A stretch of 31,889 nucleotides of DNA from an uncultured Eubacteriales bacterium. Its GTDB lineage: Bacteria; Bacillota; Clostridia; Peptostreptococcales; Anaerovoracaceae. The stretch is taken from positions 1-31,889 of the forward strand of contig UQOC01000023.1 in the NCBI GenBank assembly GCA_900542565.1, read 5' to 3'. How positions within the stretch are numbered: the stretch's first letter is position 1; each line of letters opens with the position of its first letter. Both the position numbers and the translations under genes were made by a program. The notes under the pieces are model-generated. The model had not been told where the DNA came from and searched no databases. It was given only the letters and a program-made list of their open reading frames with translations. This document shows, piece after piece, positions 1-7,415 of this stretch.

Positions 1-38
1 AAGAAAAAACCCCAGACGACCATACAATCTGTCTGGGG
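1..38 (-). terminator. Intrinsic terminator for the lipoprotein gene
   Basis: An 8-bp perfect stem (CCCCAGAC at 10-17 with GTCTGGGG at 31-38) is followed on the minus strand by TTTTTTCTT. It lies about 70 bp downstream of the stop of the minus-strand lipoprotein gene, so it most likely ends that transcript. Confidence 0.8.
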
Positions 39-53
39 TTTGTCTACAGTCTG

Positions 54-88
54 AGACCTTGTCCGGCCGGACAAGGTCTTTATTTTGT
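54..88 (+). terminator. Perfect 26-bp palindrome with T-rich tail (plus-strand terminator)
   Basis: A 13-bp perfect inverted repeat (AGACCTTGTCCGG at 54-66 and its complement at 67-79) is followed on the plus strand by TTATTTTGTT. No plus-strand gene lies upstream within the window, so it would serve a gene ending before position 1. With the minus-strand hairpin at 1-38 it forms a terminator pair between convergent genes. Confidence 0.6.
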
Positions 89-106
89 TAAAGCTGTCAG
101 AAATAT

Positions 107-748
107 TCACTTATAGACGCCGCATACAGAGCATTTGTATCCGGTTATCACCGTCTCATCCCAGCCTTCGCTGACCAGCTCCTGCTCATCATATGCCTCC
201 TGTACTGTGACATATGCATTATGCCATCCGCCGCAGCCATTGAGTATGTTTTCCTTGATATGAGCTGATTCGCTGCCGGTGATGTCTGCGCCGCAGCCGT
301 TGCATATATGGCGCTCTTTCATTACAGCATCGTGATGAATGGTCTTGTACGCAGGGTCGTGGTGTACGGTGGTGGTCTGCGCCGCCCAGTCATGAACATG
401 GGAACTTCCGGATGAACCTGCGCTGCCTGATGCGGCATTTCCATCGGATGATCCGGAACTTTCAGATGATGAACTGCCTGCTCCGCCGTACTGGCCTGAT
501 ATGCCTGACTGATCTGATACGCCTGACGATCCTGAACCGGAGGATGCGTCTGATACGCCTGTGGTCCCTGAACTGTCCGCAGGCTCCCCTTCTGCTGTGT
601 CTGCCAAGACGCCGGAACCTTCTTTGCTTTCAGTTTCCGCCGAAGCCGCTCCCCCGTCTGTCCTGTCTCCGGAGGATTTTTCCATCCCGCTGCATGCGGC
701 TGCAATGCAAACTATCAGCAAAGCCAAGGCCGACAGCACTGCGATCAT
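107..748 (-). CDS. Ser/Gly-rich lipoprotein with C-terminal Cys/His (zinc-ribbon-like) module
   Basis: Predicted exported lipoprotein of 213 aa. Residues 2-18 are hydrophobic and end in IAAAC, a tolerable lipobox with Cys19 as the lipidated residue. Residues 20-116 are a low-complexity Ser/Gly/Ala/Asp linker typical of cell-wall-spanning spacers. Residues 117-213 form a compact domain rich in His (HVH 117-119, HH 129-130, HH 138-139) and with two Cys pairs (C149/C152 and C206/C209), which could bind zinc. I recall similar His-pair/CxxC modules in surface proteins of anaerobes, but no function is established. The ATG at 748 has AAAGGA upstream, yet it leaves the protein without a basic n-region. 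A basic signal-peptide start (MKKRISKK) lies at 780, one base out of frame across an A7 run (see findings). A promoter is visible at 803-831. Confidence 0.75.
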   Translation of the reverse strand: MIAVLSALALLIVCIAAACSGMEKSSGDRTDGGAASAETESKEGSGVLADTAEGEPADSSGTTGVSDASSGSGSSGVSDQSGISGQYGGAGSSSSESSGSSDGNAASGSAGSSGSSHVHDWAAQTTTVHHDPAYKTIHHDAVMKERHICNGCGADITGSESAHIKENILNGCGGWHNAYVTVQEAYDEQELVSEGWDETVITGYKCSVCGVYK

Positions 749-802
749 CTTTATCCTTTTTTTGATATCCGTTTCTTCATAGTTTCTGTAGCCTCAGCAC
801 CG

Positions 803-831
803 ATTATATCCGCCTCCCGGCTCTCAAACAA
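803..831 (-). promoter_or_regulatory. Sigma-A-type promoter for the lipoprotein gene
   Basis: Minus strand: TTGTTT (826-831), 17-bp spacer, TATAAT (803-808). Transcription would start near 796, only about 16 nt before the out-of-frame ATG at 780 and about 48 nt before the annotated start at 748. Confidence 0.65.
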
Positions 832-920
832 CTGTCTTTTTATACTATTATTCCGGAGAAGATCAATATTTTGTCAAAATGATATATGTTCCGATGATAT
901 GCTGCATCTGTTATAAAAAT

Positions 921-935
921 TTTACAGCATGTAAA
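921..935. promoter_or_regulatory. TTTACA-GCA-TGTAAA dyad, probable operator of the sigma-54 activator gene
   Basis: A 6-bp perfect inverted repeat with a 3-bp centre, extended by A/T-rich near-symmetry on both sides (about 916-940). It ends 6 bp before the -35 box of the activator gene. The same half-site TGTAAA recurs as dyads upstream of the permease at 5514-5573, which suggests autoregulation by the encoded activator; this is an inference. Confidence 0.45.
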
Positions 936-941
936 TTTTTA

Positions 942-971
942 TTGTCGCTTTTGCCGGTTGTGTGATATGAT
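942..971 (+). promoter_or_regulatory. Sigma-A-type promoter of the activator gene
   Basis: TTGTCG (942-947), 18-bp spacer, TATGAT (966-971). The predicted start near 978 gives a leader of about 24 nt carrying AAAGGAG ahead of the ATG at 1002. Confidence 0.55.
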
Positions 972-1001
972 TAAGAAAATATACAGAAAGGAGCCGCTCT
1001 T

Positions 1002-2414
1002 ATGTTAGAAAATTACCTGGATATTATCACCAACATGGAAAACTTCGTTGACGGTGTGCTTGTAACAGACCACAATGCAGATGTGGTCTATGTCCATGAA
1101 TATTCACCAAACCTGACCACTTTGACCGAAAAAGATTACATCGGAAAAAACCTTTTTGAGATCTATCCCGATATGGATCCTTCCGCAAGTACGATAATAA
1201 AAGCTCTCAAGACCGGCGAAACGACCCTCAATTACCGTAATATCCTGACTACGGTGGAGGGGGACAGTTTTGAGGTAATAGACGACACTTTTCCCATAAG
1301 AGAAAACGGCAAGATCATCGGAGCTGTCTGCATCACATTCTCACCTCTGCGCAAGCAGGCAATGAAAGCCCTGAACATAAGCACTGCGCAGGCCAAGACC
1401 CCAAGGCAGCTTTTTACGGAAGCGGATATAATCGGCCGCAGCGAGTCCATCAACACATTGCGCCGGCAGATACGCAAGGTTGCACAGACGGCTTCTTCGC
1501 TCCTCATATACGGAGATACCGGCACAGGAAAAGAAATGGTCGCCCAATCTGTCCATTCAGGCAGCAACCGAAAGAACCGGCCCTTCCTTACCCAAAACTG
1601 TGCAGCCATACCATCGTCCCTGCTGGAGAGCATTTTCTTCGGCACGGTGAAAGGCAGCTATACCGGAGCCGAAAACCACGCCGGGCTATTTGAGACTGCC
1701 GATGGCGGAACGGTTTTCCTTGACGAGATAAACTCCATGGATATAGGGCTTCAGGCAAAGCTGCTGCGCGTACTTGAGGAAAAAAAGGTGACCAGGATCG
1801 GTTCCACTGATTCCATGGATGTAGATGTGCGTATCATCGCCGCCGTGAACAAGCCTCCCCTTGACTGCATCAAAAATGGAACCCTTCGGGCCGACCTTTT
1901 TTACAGGCTGGGCAGCGTCACCCTCAATCTGCCGTCTCTTACTGAACGCCGTGACGATATAGAACTGCTGACAAAATATTTTGTAGATCAGTACAACGCC
2001 TCCATGAACAAGAACATCCTCGGTGTTTCGCGGGATGTCATGGGCGTATTTCATACATATTCGTGGCCCGGCAATGTCAGGGAGCTGAAAAATGTCATCG
2101 AAGGAGCCTTCAATCTCTGCGACTCCACCGTCATAGGCCTTGGAGACCTTCCGTCCTATCTCCTTTCCGATGTGGAGGTTGACAAGATCGTTGCAGAAAA
2201 TCAGGCTACCATTGATGATATCCAGTGGCTGGGCAGTTTAAAAAAGAACATGGAAGCCTACGAAAAATACATGATAATCAAAGCCATAAAGACCCATAAG
2301 AATCTGGTCAGCGCCGCCTCTTACCTGGGCATCAGCCGCCAGAGCCTCAATCAGAAGATCAACAAATACAAGATACCGGTGGTAAAGAATACATTGGATC
2401 TGGCAGAAGAATGA
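1002..2414 (+). CDS. Sigma-54-dependent transcriptional activator (PAS - AAA+ - Fis HTH), RocR-like
   Basis: Enhancer-binding protein of 470 aa that would remodel RNA polymerase-sigma-54 closed complexes by ATP hydrolysis. The N-terminal 120 or so residues look like a PAS sensor (NMENFVDGVLVTD onward). The AAA+ domain has Walker A GDTGTGKE at 171-178, a GAFTGA-loop variant GSYTGA at 218-223 and Walker B VFLDEI near 237-242. The C-terminal NLVSAASYLGISRQSLNQKI is a Fis-type helix-turn-helix. The lack of a receiver domain and the PAS sensor match the RocR/PrdR class, which respond to small metabolites in amino-acid catabolism. Start chosen at the ATG preceded by AAAGGAG. The next transcription units encode a hydrolase pair and a permease with a -24/-12 promoter, the likely targets. 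The ligand is unknown. Confidence 0.93.
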   Translation: MLENYLDIITNMENFVDGVLVTDHNADVVYVHEYSPNLTTLTEKDYIGKNLFEIYPDMDPSASTIIKALKTGETTLNYRNILTTVEGDSFEVIDDTFPIRENGKIIGAVCITFSPLRKQAMKALNISTAQAKTPRQLFTEADIIGRSESINTLRRQIRKVAQTASSLLIYGDTGTGKEMVAQSVHSGSNRKNRPFLTQNCAAIPSSLLESIFFGTVKGSYTGAENHAGLFETADGGTVFLDEINSMDIGLQAKLLRVLEEKKVTRIGSTDSMDVDVRIIAAVNKPPLDCIKNGTLRADLFYRLGSVTLNLPSLTERRDDIELLTKYFVDQYNASMNKNILGVSRDVMGVFHTYSWPGNVRELKNVIEGAFNLCDSTVIGLGDLPSYLLSDVEVDKIVAENQATIDDIQWLGSLKKNMEAYEKYMIIKAIKTHKNLVSAASYLGISRQSLNQKINKYKIPVVKNTLDLAEE

Positions 2415-2415
2415 C

Positions 2416-2445
2416 CAGTCCCGGCACGGTATGCCGGACTGTTTC
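2416..2445 (+). terminator. Hairpin directly after the activator stop codon
   Basis: CAGTCCCGGCA (2416-2426) pairs with TGCCGGACTG (2432-2441) with one bulged C, followed by TTTCAG. The T-tract is short, so termination may be inefficient and aided by the second hairpin at 2496-2523. Confidence 0.55.
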
Positions 2446-2495
2446 AGTACACCAGAAAGGGCGTCCGCCGCCGGAGGCCCGTCACACTGAAAAGC

Positions 2496-2528
2496 AGGAG
2501 CCGTGCTCATGAGCCCGGCTCCTTGTAT
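2496..2528. terminator. Bidirectional hairpin between convergent activator and YtcJ-like genes
   Basis: Stem AGGAGCCG (2496-2503) with CGGCTCCT (2516-2523); the loop contains a further palindrome GCTCATGAGC. The minus side reads into GCTTTTC and the plus side into TGTATTTC, so both tails are weak. Position between convergent stop codons supports the role. Confidence 0.5.
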
Positions 2529-2536
2529 TTCATGTC

Positions 2537-4141
2537 TTACTGTCTCTTGAATACCTGCTGTCCGTCTATATAGGTTTCTTCAACCTTTACCTTGTCTATG
2601 TCGTCCGAAGGTATGGACAGGATATCCCTGTCAAGGATTATAAAGTCGGCCGCATAGCCTTCCTTTAGCATCCCCACATCTTCAAATCCCAGCATTGGGG
2701 CCGATTCGGCGGTGTAAAGCCTGATGGCTGTTTCAATATCCACCTTGTGGCGCTGGCCGCAGTCTGTTCCGTCATACGCTTTCCTCGTAACCGCCCCTTT
2801 GAGACAGACAAACGGGTCGGAAGGCTCTGCCCATGCGGTGGCAGGAGCATCGGTACTGAAAGCAAATCGCACTCCGGCCTTTATCCAGTCAGCTATAGGA
2901 TAATTTTCCTGAGTCCTTTCAAGGCCCATGTTCACCAGATAACTCTCTATCTCCGCATATAAGAAGATCGGCTGGGTCACAAAGGCTATCCCTGACCTTG
3001 CAGCCTTTTCTATGGCGTCCTGTGTCGGCATGGCCACATGTTCCATCCTGATGGAAGGCGCACAGCCTTTAACCCAAGGTTCCTGCTGCCATGTATGTGC
3101 GATAGCTCTGTCTATGGTCCTTGCCCCCATTGCGTGGATAGAAAGCTGGCATCCATGCTCTTTGCAGAAGGCCATTGCATTTTCAATATCTTCATCTGTA
3201 CATACAGGTATGCCGTATTCGTCATTGCCGCCCAGATACGGTTTGTCACACCATGCGGTACGGCCTGAAACGCTGCCGTCTCCTATGAGCTTGATACCGG
3301 CTATACGGAACTGCCTTGCCGGATCCTGTTCATCTTTCGTTATGGTAAAGTCTTTTTTGTCCTTGACCTCGTCCCACATGTAGTAGGCAGCAACTTTGAC
3401 CTTCATGCCTTTCTGGATGGCGCGGCCGTATATGCTGTTATAGTCGGCATCGGTAAACTCGCCCATGTCAGCTCCGGTGGTAACACCCTGAGAAACGAGT
3501 ATATCGCTGAGAGCTGTCAGGTCATTGGCCATATCTTCGACGGTCTTGTCCGGCAGTACACCGTTGAGCACATTGCGGCCGTTTTCGTAGAGTATGCCGT
3601 TGGGCTCTCCGTTTTCATCGCGTCCTATCTTTCCACCCTCAGGATCAGGAGTATCGGCAGTAACTCCGGCCATTTCCAGGGCCTTGCTGTTTACGGCGCA
3701 GATATGCCCGCAGGTCCTCTTTACCATGACAGGCGAATCACTGCATCCCTTATCCAGATCATATCGGGAAGGCGCACGGCCCTCAGCCAGCTTTCCTTCG
3801 TCATATCCCCAGCCCATGATCCACTGGCCGGCCTGCTGAGATGTGCGGGTCTTTTTGATCTCTTCCTGTAACTGGGCTATCGAAGAAACCGCCGGAGGCA
3901 GTGCGGAAATCTGCTGATAGCAGTCCGCCAGCATTATGGCATGCATGTGGCTGTCCACAAAGCCCGGCAGCACTCTCTTGCCGCCGAGATCTTCCACCTG
4001 GGCTGCGCTGCCTGGGTCGGCGTCAGCATCCTTTCCTACCCATGCTATCTTTCCGTCTTTTACGGCCATTGCCTCCGCATAAAGATTTTCTTTATCGGAA
4101 GTAAATATCTTGCCGTTTCTATATAAAACATCGTATTTCAT
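2537..4141 (-). CDS. YtcJ-like metal-dependent amidohydrolase (Amidohydro_3 family)
   Basis: 534-aa cytoplasmic amidohydrolase, typical length for the YtcJ/N-substituted-formamide deformylase-like group. Metal-site landmarks are PGFVDSHMH near residue 60, IKLIGDGSVSGRTAW in the middle, SIHAMG and RMEHV further on, and the late FSTDAP motif. The C-terminus (AADFIILDRDI...) is the usual beta-sandwich return. The substrate cannot be predicted; family members cleave amide or formamide bonds. Start at ATG 4141; the SD AGGAGAG overlaps the stop codon of the upstream M20D gene, 9 bp away, so the two are translationally linked. Together they could hydrolyse an acylated or amidated amino acid brought in by the divergent permease. 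Confidence 0.9.
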   Translation of the reverse strand: MKYDVLYRNGKIFTSDKENLYAEAMAVKDGKIAWVGKDADADPGSAAQVEDLGGKRVLPGFVDSHMHAIMLADCYQQISALPPAVSSIAQLQEEIKKTRTSQQAGQWIMGWGYDEGKLAEGRAPSRYDLDKGCSDSPVMVKRTCGHICAVNSKALEMAGVTADTPDPEGGKIGRDENGEPNGILYENGRNVLNGVLPDKTVEDMANDLTALSDILVSQGVTTGADMGEFTDADYNSIYGRAIQKGMKVKVAAYYMWDEVKDKKDFTITKDEQDPARQFRIAGIKLIGDGSVSGRTAWCDKPYLGGNDEYGIPVCTDEDIENAMAFCKEHGCQLSIHAMGARTIDRAIAHTWQQEPWVKGCAPSIRMEHVAMPTQDAIEKAARSGIAFVTQPIFLYAEIESYLVNMGLERTQENYPIADWIKAGVRFAFSTDAPATAWAEPSDPFVCLKGAVTRKAYDGTDCGQRHKVDIETAIRLYTAESAPMLGFEDVGMLKEGYAADFIILDRDILSIPSDDIDKVKVEETYIDGQQVFKRQ

Positions 4142-4150
4142 TTCTCTCTC

Positions 4151-5377
4151 CTATTTCTGATTATTTTTAAGCCAGTTGATAGCTACATTTGCATGCAGGG
4201 CGGCTCCATAAGGAAGCATGTCCTCGTCTACCACCATGTTAGGGTTGTGCATAGGCGCCGCATCTTTTCCGCCTACTCCCAGAGTGACGAACATTGCAGG
4301 GACCTTTTCCCCTATATATCCGAAGTCCTCCGTTCCGGCCATGCAAGGTACCTGCTGTACTTTTCCTTCTCCCATTATCTCAGTCAGGAAAGGTTTCAGC
4401 TCCTGGCAGAGGCTTTCATCGTTGTAAGTGGATGGGGTATGGAACGGGATACATTCGTAATCTCCCCTCCACATCTTTACCGTATGGTCGATTATCTCCG
4501 GTATGCGCTTGGTCAGGTGATTTGTAACATCCCGGTTGAAAGTCCTGGCAGCCACCTGTATCTCCGCTGTGTCAGGAATAACATTGGCCGCTGTGCCGCC
4601 TCCGCATTTTCCGGCAGAAAGGGCAACAGTCTCCCTTGGATCTATTTCACGGCAGCTCAGCAGGTTCAGGGTGGTGTAAAGCTGGTTGGCTATCATCAGG
4701 GGATCTATGCAAAGCTGCGGGGTTGATGTATGGCCGCCTTTGCCTTTGATCTTTATCATAAATGTATCCATGGCTGCAGAAGTGATCCCAGGAGTATATC
4801 CCAATGTCCCAACCTCCTGATTGGACATCACATGTATGGCAAAAGCGGCATCAACATGAGGATTTTCCAGGACTCCGTGTTCCACCATGAACCTTGAGCC
4901 GCACCCGCATTCTTCGCCTGTCTGGAACATGAGCTTTACTGTGCCTTTCAGCTCATCCTCCCTGTCTTTAAGCAGTTTTGCAGCTCCCAGGAGCATGGCG
5001 GTATGTGTATCATGGCCGCACATGTGAGCCATGCCGGGCACTTCAGAGGTAAAATCCACCAATCCCGGTGTTTCAGTCATAGGCAGCGCATCCATGTCTG
5101 CACGCAATAAAATACAGGGTTCCCCTTTGCCTATGGTCGCAACTACACCTGTAGAGGCTTCCATATCAGGAAATCCTGCAAACACAAAATTATCTCTAAG
5201 CTGTTTATCTATAGGGCCCCCGCAAAGCTGAGACTCTATACCCATCTCTGTCAGCCTTTTCTGTACATAAGCTGCAGTTTGAGGCAGGTTAAAACCAATC
5301 TCCGGACATCTGTGGAGATTGTGCCTGTCGTTTAAGATCTGATCTTTGATCGCCAAAGAAGCTTCCAGAATACTCAT
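4151..5377 (-). CDS. M20D family amidohydrolase/aminoacylase (hippurate or N-acyl-amino-acid hydrolase-like)
   Basis: 408-aa dinuclear metallo-hydrolase of the IAA-amino-acid/hippurate hydrolase group. Visible landmarks: RHNLHRCPEIGF (18-29), LLRADMDALP (90-99), the metal-binding MCGHDTHT with Cys120, His122 and His125, catalytic GEE (154-156), His182 in AFAIHV, and the late PMHNP. All metal ligands appear present, so it should be active. I start it at 5377 rather than 5404: the 5377 ATG has GGAGGG seven bases upstream, while 5404 has no ribosome site and adds nine unrelated residues. It heads a two-gene operon with the YtcJ-like gene. Its promoter is of sigma-A type (5447-5475), unlike the divergent permease. 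Confidence 0.93.
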   Translation of the reverse strand: MSILEASLAIKDQILNDRHNLHRCPEIGFNLPQTAAYVQKRLTEMGIESQLCGGPIDKQLRDNFVFAGFPDMEASTGVVATIGKGEPCILLRADMDALPMTETPGLVDFTSEVPGMAHMCGHDTHTAMLLGAAKLLKDREDELKGTVKLMFQTGEECGCGSRFMVEHGVLENPHVDAAFAIHVMSNQEVGTLGYTPGITSAAMDTFMIKIKGKGGHTSTPQLCIDPLMIANQLYTTLNLLSCREIDPRETVALSAGKCGGGTAANVIPDTAEIQVAARTFNRDVTNHLTKRIPEIIDHTVKMWRGDYECIPFHTPSTYNDESLCQELKPFLTEIMGEGKVQQVPCMAGTEDFGYIGEKVPAMFVTLGVGGKDAAPMHNPNMVVDEDMLPYGAALHANVAINWLKNNQK

Positions 5378-5446
5378 TTCTTTCCCTCCGTTATAATGGC
5401 TCAAGTTACACGAAAGGACCCGGAAACCGTCTTTGATTTTGCCTGC

Positions 5447-5475
5447 ATTATAGCACAGCGATCCTTTTGGGGCAA
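5447..5475 (-). promoter_or_regulatory. Sigma-A-type promoter of the hydrolase operon
   Basis: Minus strand: TTGCCC (5470-5475), 17-bp spacer, TATAAT (5447-5452) preceded by TGC. It gives a leader of about 65 nt before the ATG at 5377. Confidence 0.65.
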
Positions 5476-5513
5476 TACCATTTCATAAAAATGTACAATA
5501 TTTTTTCATATGT

Positions 5514-5573
5514 TGTAAATTATTTTTTACATTTCGTATCATTTTTTTACAATATTCGTAAATTTTTGTTTAC
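5514..5573. promoter_or_regulatory. Candidate upstream activator sites (two TGTAAA-type dyads)
   Basis: TGTAAA-N6-TTTACA at 5514-5531 and GTAAA-N6-TTTAC at 5558-5573, with another TTTACA at 5546-5551. The dyad centres are 43 bp apart, about four helical turns. They lie 120-180 bp upstream of the -24/-12 promoter at 5693-5709, the usual distance for sigma-54 enhancers, and share their half-site with the dyad in the activator's promoter. The region is very A/T-rich, so chance dyads are possible. Confidence 0.45.
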
Positions 5574-5692
5574 CTTTGTGTGTTTGCTTATTTTTTCTAC
5601 CATCATCCATGTTTTTTATTTCGATGATCGTTCATGCATTTTCCAACGGTTTCACCGATGTTTTGTTGCTTTATCGTCATTTATCTGAAGAG

Positions 5693-5709
5693 TTGGCCCG
5701 CTTTTTGCT
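5693..5709 (+). promoter_or_regulatory. Sigma-54 (-24/-12) promoter for the permease gene
   Basis: TTGGCCCG-CTTT-TTGCT matches the YTGGCACG-N4-TTGCW consensus with a single departure in the -24 box (C for A). The invariant GG (5695-5696) and GC (5707-5708) are exactly 10 bp apart. It points at the permease, with a predicted start near 5720 and a leader of about 150 nt. Confidence 0.7.
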
Positions 5710-5868
5710 TTATAATTATGACAAGATAAATGCTTATTTGCTCAAGTTACATGCAGGGCCCGGCATCCGGCCAAAAGGATCTCACCGGTCCACAGCAATC
5801 ATCACAGTCATAACGATCATTAAAAAAAGGAGGAAACGCAGCCGATACAGGCTGCCCCAACATCAAAA

Positions 5869-7275
5869 ATGGGAGAAACGCTCAACAAGAAAAAAGGCTT
5901 TGAAATGCCTCATGTGTTTGTCATATTGCTCCTCATCATGCTCCTGGTGACGGTATTATCTTATGTGGTTCCCAGCGGAACTTTTGACAGGGACGCAAAC
6001 AATGTAATAGACACAGACACATTCCATTATATCGAAAACGAAAACCCCATAAGTTTCCAGGATTTCTGGTCATCCCTTTATGATGGGTTCGTAAACGGTT
6101 CCACCATAATGGGTTCGCTGCTCTTGAGCGCCGGAAGCCTCGGCATACTCAACAGTACAGGAGTCCTCGAAAAAGGTGTAAAAAAGCTGACCAGGATCAC
6201 CAACGGAAAGAATCTCATCGTGATCATCATATTTTATCTGTACTTTGCCGGCATGAACATCCTGGGCGCAGGAGAAGGCGTTTACCCGTTCTTCCCTATA
6301 GTTACCGCCATCATAATGTCCCTGGGCTATGACAGGCTCATGGCCGCCGGCACCATCATGTTCGCAGCCACAGCCGGATTTGCCTGCGGTATGGTGAACA
6401 TGTTCACCACCGGTATTTCCCAGCAGATCGTAGGTCTGCCGCTGTTTTCGGGGATAGGATACAGATTCATAGTTTTCCTGGTCCTGGCCACCATCGGATT
6501 GGTAAGCGTGCTGCTGTACGGACGAAAGATCAGGAAAAACCCTGACAAGAGCTATGCAGCCGAAGAGTACAAAAAGAACCTGGCAGATCTCGAAGCAAGC
6601 AAAGAATCCGGAGCAGACGAGGATGTTTCTTTCACATGGAGAGAAGGACTTACGCTGATAATCTTCCTGGCTCTGATAATCTTCATCGCCTACGGCTGCC
6701 TGGAACTTGAATTCACCCTTGCTCAGTTTGCCGCATACTATGTAGTATTCGCTATCATCGTAGCTCTCATCTACAAAATCAGTCCGAACAGATTCTGTTC
6801 CATCTTCGTTCAGGGTGCTTCTCTGGTACTGGCTGCAGCCCTGGCCATAGGCATGGCTCAGTCGGTAATGGTACTGCTGAACCAGGGACAGATCATGGAT
6901 ACTCTTGTTTACTACATGGGCAACGCCCTTGCCGGAAAGAGCACTCTTGTAACACTGCTCCTCATCTTCCTGTTTGTTACGGCATTTAATTTCCTGGTAG
7001 TATCCGGTTCTGGAAAAGCTGTTATGATGATGCCTATCATGAGCCCTCTGGGCAAGATGCTGGGCATCAACCAGCAAGTAATGGTGCTGACCTATCAGCT
7101 GGGCGACGGCATCACCAACATGCTGTGGCCGGGAGGCGGTCTGATCTCCTGCTCACTGTGCGGACTTAACTATGGTACATGGCTCAAGATGGCATGGAAA
7201 ACTTTCGCAACTATGATAGTTTCCGCCTACATACTGATCTGTATAGCCAACGCCATAGGATACGGACCATTCTAA
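5869..7275 (+). CDS. YfcC-family permease (DcuC-like superfamily), sigma-54-controlled
   Basis: 468-aa polytopic membrane protein with about 12 hydrophobic segments. The first (residues about 16-33) ends in the family hallmark VPSGTFDR, and the late LVVSGSGKAVMMMPIM and QLGDGITNMLWP blocks match the second half-repeat of the family. Members are putative carboxylate, amino-acid or peptide carriers; substrates are mostly unproven. The start at 5869 is supported by alignment of its first 15 residues with those of the second YfcC gene in this window (MGETLNKKKGFEMPH against METVKEKRKKFEFPH). A strong AGGAGG (5828-5833) lies 35 nt upstream, too far for normal use. Expressed divergently from the M20D/YtcJ hydrolases, it probably imports or exchanges their substrate or product. 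Confidence 0.9.
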   Translation: MGETLNKKKGFEMPHVFVILLLIMLLVTVLSYVVPSGTFDRDANNVIDTDTFHYIENENPISFQDFWSSLYDGFVNGSTIMGSLLLSAGSLGILNSTGVLEKGVKKLTRITNGKNLIVIIIFYLYFAGMNILGAGEGVYPFFPIVTAIIMSLGYDRLMAAGTIMFAATAGFACGMVNMFTTGISQQIVGLPLFSGIGYRFIVFLVLATIGLVSVLLYGRKIRKNPDKSYAAEEYKKNLADLEASKESGADEDVSFTWREGLTLIIFLALIIFIAYGCLELEFTLAQFAAYYVVFAIIVALIYKISPNRFCSIFVQGASLVLAAALAIGMAQSVMVLLNQGQIMDTLVYYMGNALAGKSTLVTLLLIFLFVTAFNFLVVSGSGKAVMMMPIMSPLGKMLGINQQVMVLTYQLGDGITNMLWPGGGLISCSLCGLNYGTWLKMAWKTFATMIVSAYILICIANAIGYGPF

Positions 7276-7312
7276 GGATCAAATACAAACATACATGCCA
7301 TACATCACAAAG

Positions 7313-7344
7313 GACTGCCGCAGAATGGATGCGGCAGTCTTTTT
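7313..7344 (+). terminator. Intrinsic terminator of the permease gene
   Basis: Perfect 9-bp stem GACTGCCGC (7313-7321) / GCGGCAGTC (7331-7339) followed by TTTTT, 38 bp after the stop codon. Confidence 0.9.
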
Positions 7345-7346
7345 AA

Positions 7347-7375
7347 TTGCAGACTGTTTTTTGCTATGCTATACT
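7347..7375 (+). promoter_or_regulatory. Sigma-A-type promoter of the three-gene operon
   Basis: TTGCAG (7347-7352), 17-bp spacer, TATACT (7370-7375), with a second hexamer TATAAT at 7375-7380. The start near 7382 leaves about 34 nt before the ATG at 7416 but almost none before the ATG at 7389, which favours 7416 as the translation start. Confidence 0.6.
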
Positions 7376-7415
7376 ATAATAAACTGATATGCCCGCCCGA
7401 ACGGAGATGATAAAG

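Larger units (their letters stand above)
5399..5751 (+). repeat. Two direct copies of GCTCAAGTTACA flanking the divergent promoter region
   Basis: The 12-mer is found at 5399-5410 and 5740-5751, with partial similarity continuing (a short purine-rich stretch then CCCGG). One copy lies in the leader of the hydrolase operon, the other in the leader of the permease. Origin and role are unknown; chance duplication is possible. Confidence 0.35.

Noticed and set aside
5576..5950. 124-codon plus-strand frame in the divergent regulatory region
   Set aside because: It overlaps the sigma-54 promoter and the start of the permease in another frame, with no domain.
6070..7077. 335-codon minus-strand open frame opposite the YfcC-1 gene
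   Set aside because: It is antisense to a clear membrane-protein gene, has no ribosome site, and its composition (His/Gln/Tyr-rich) is that of a complement shadow.
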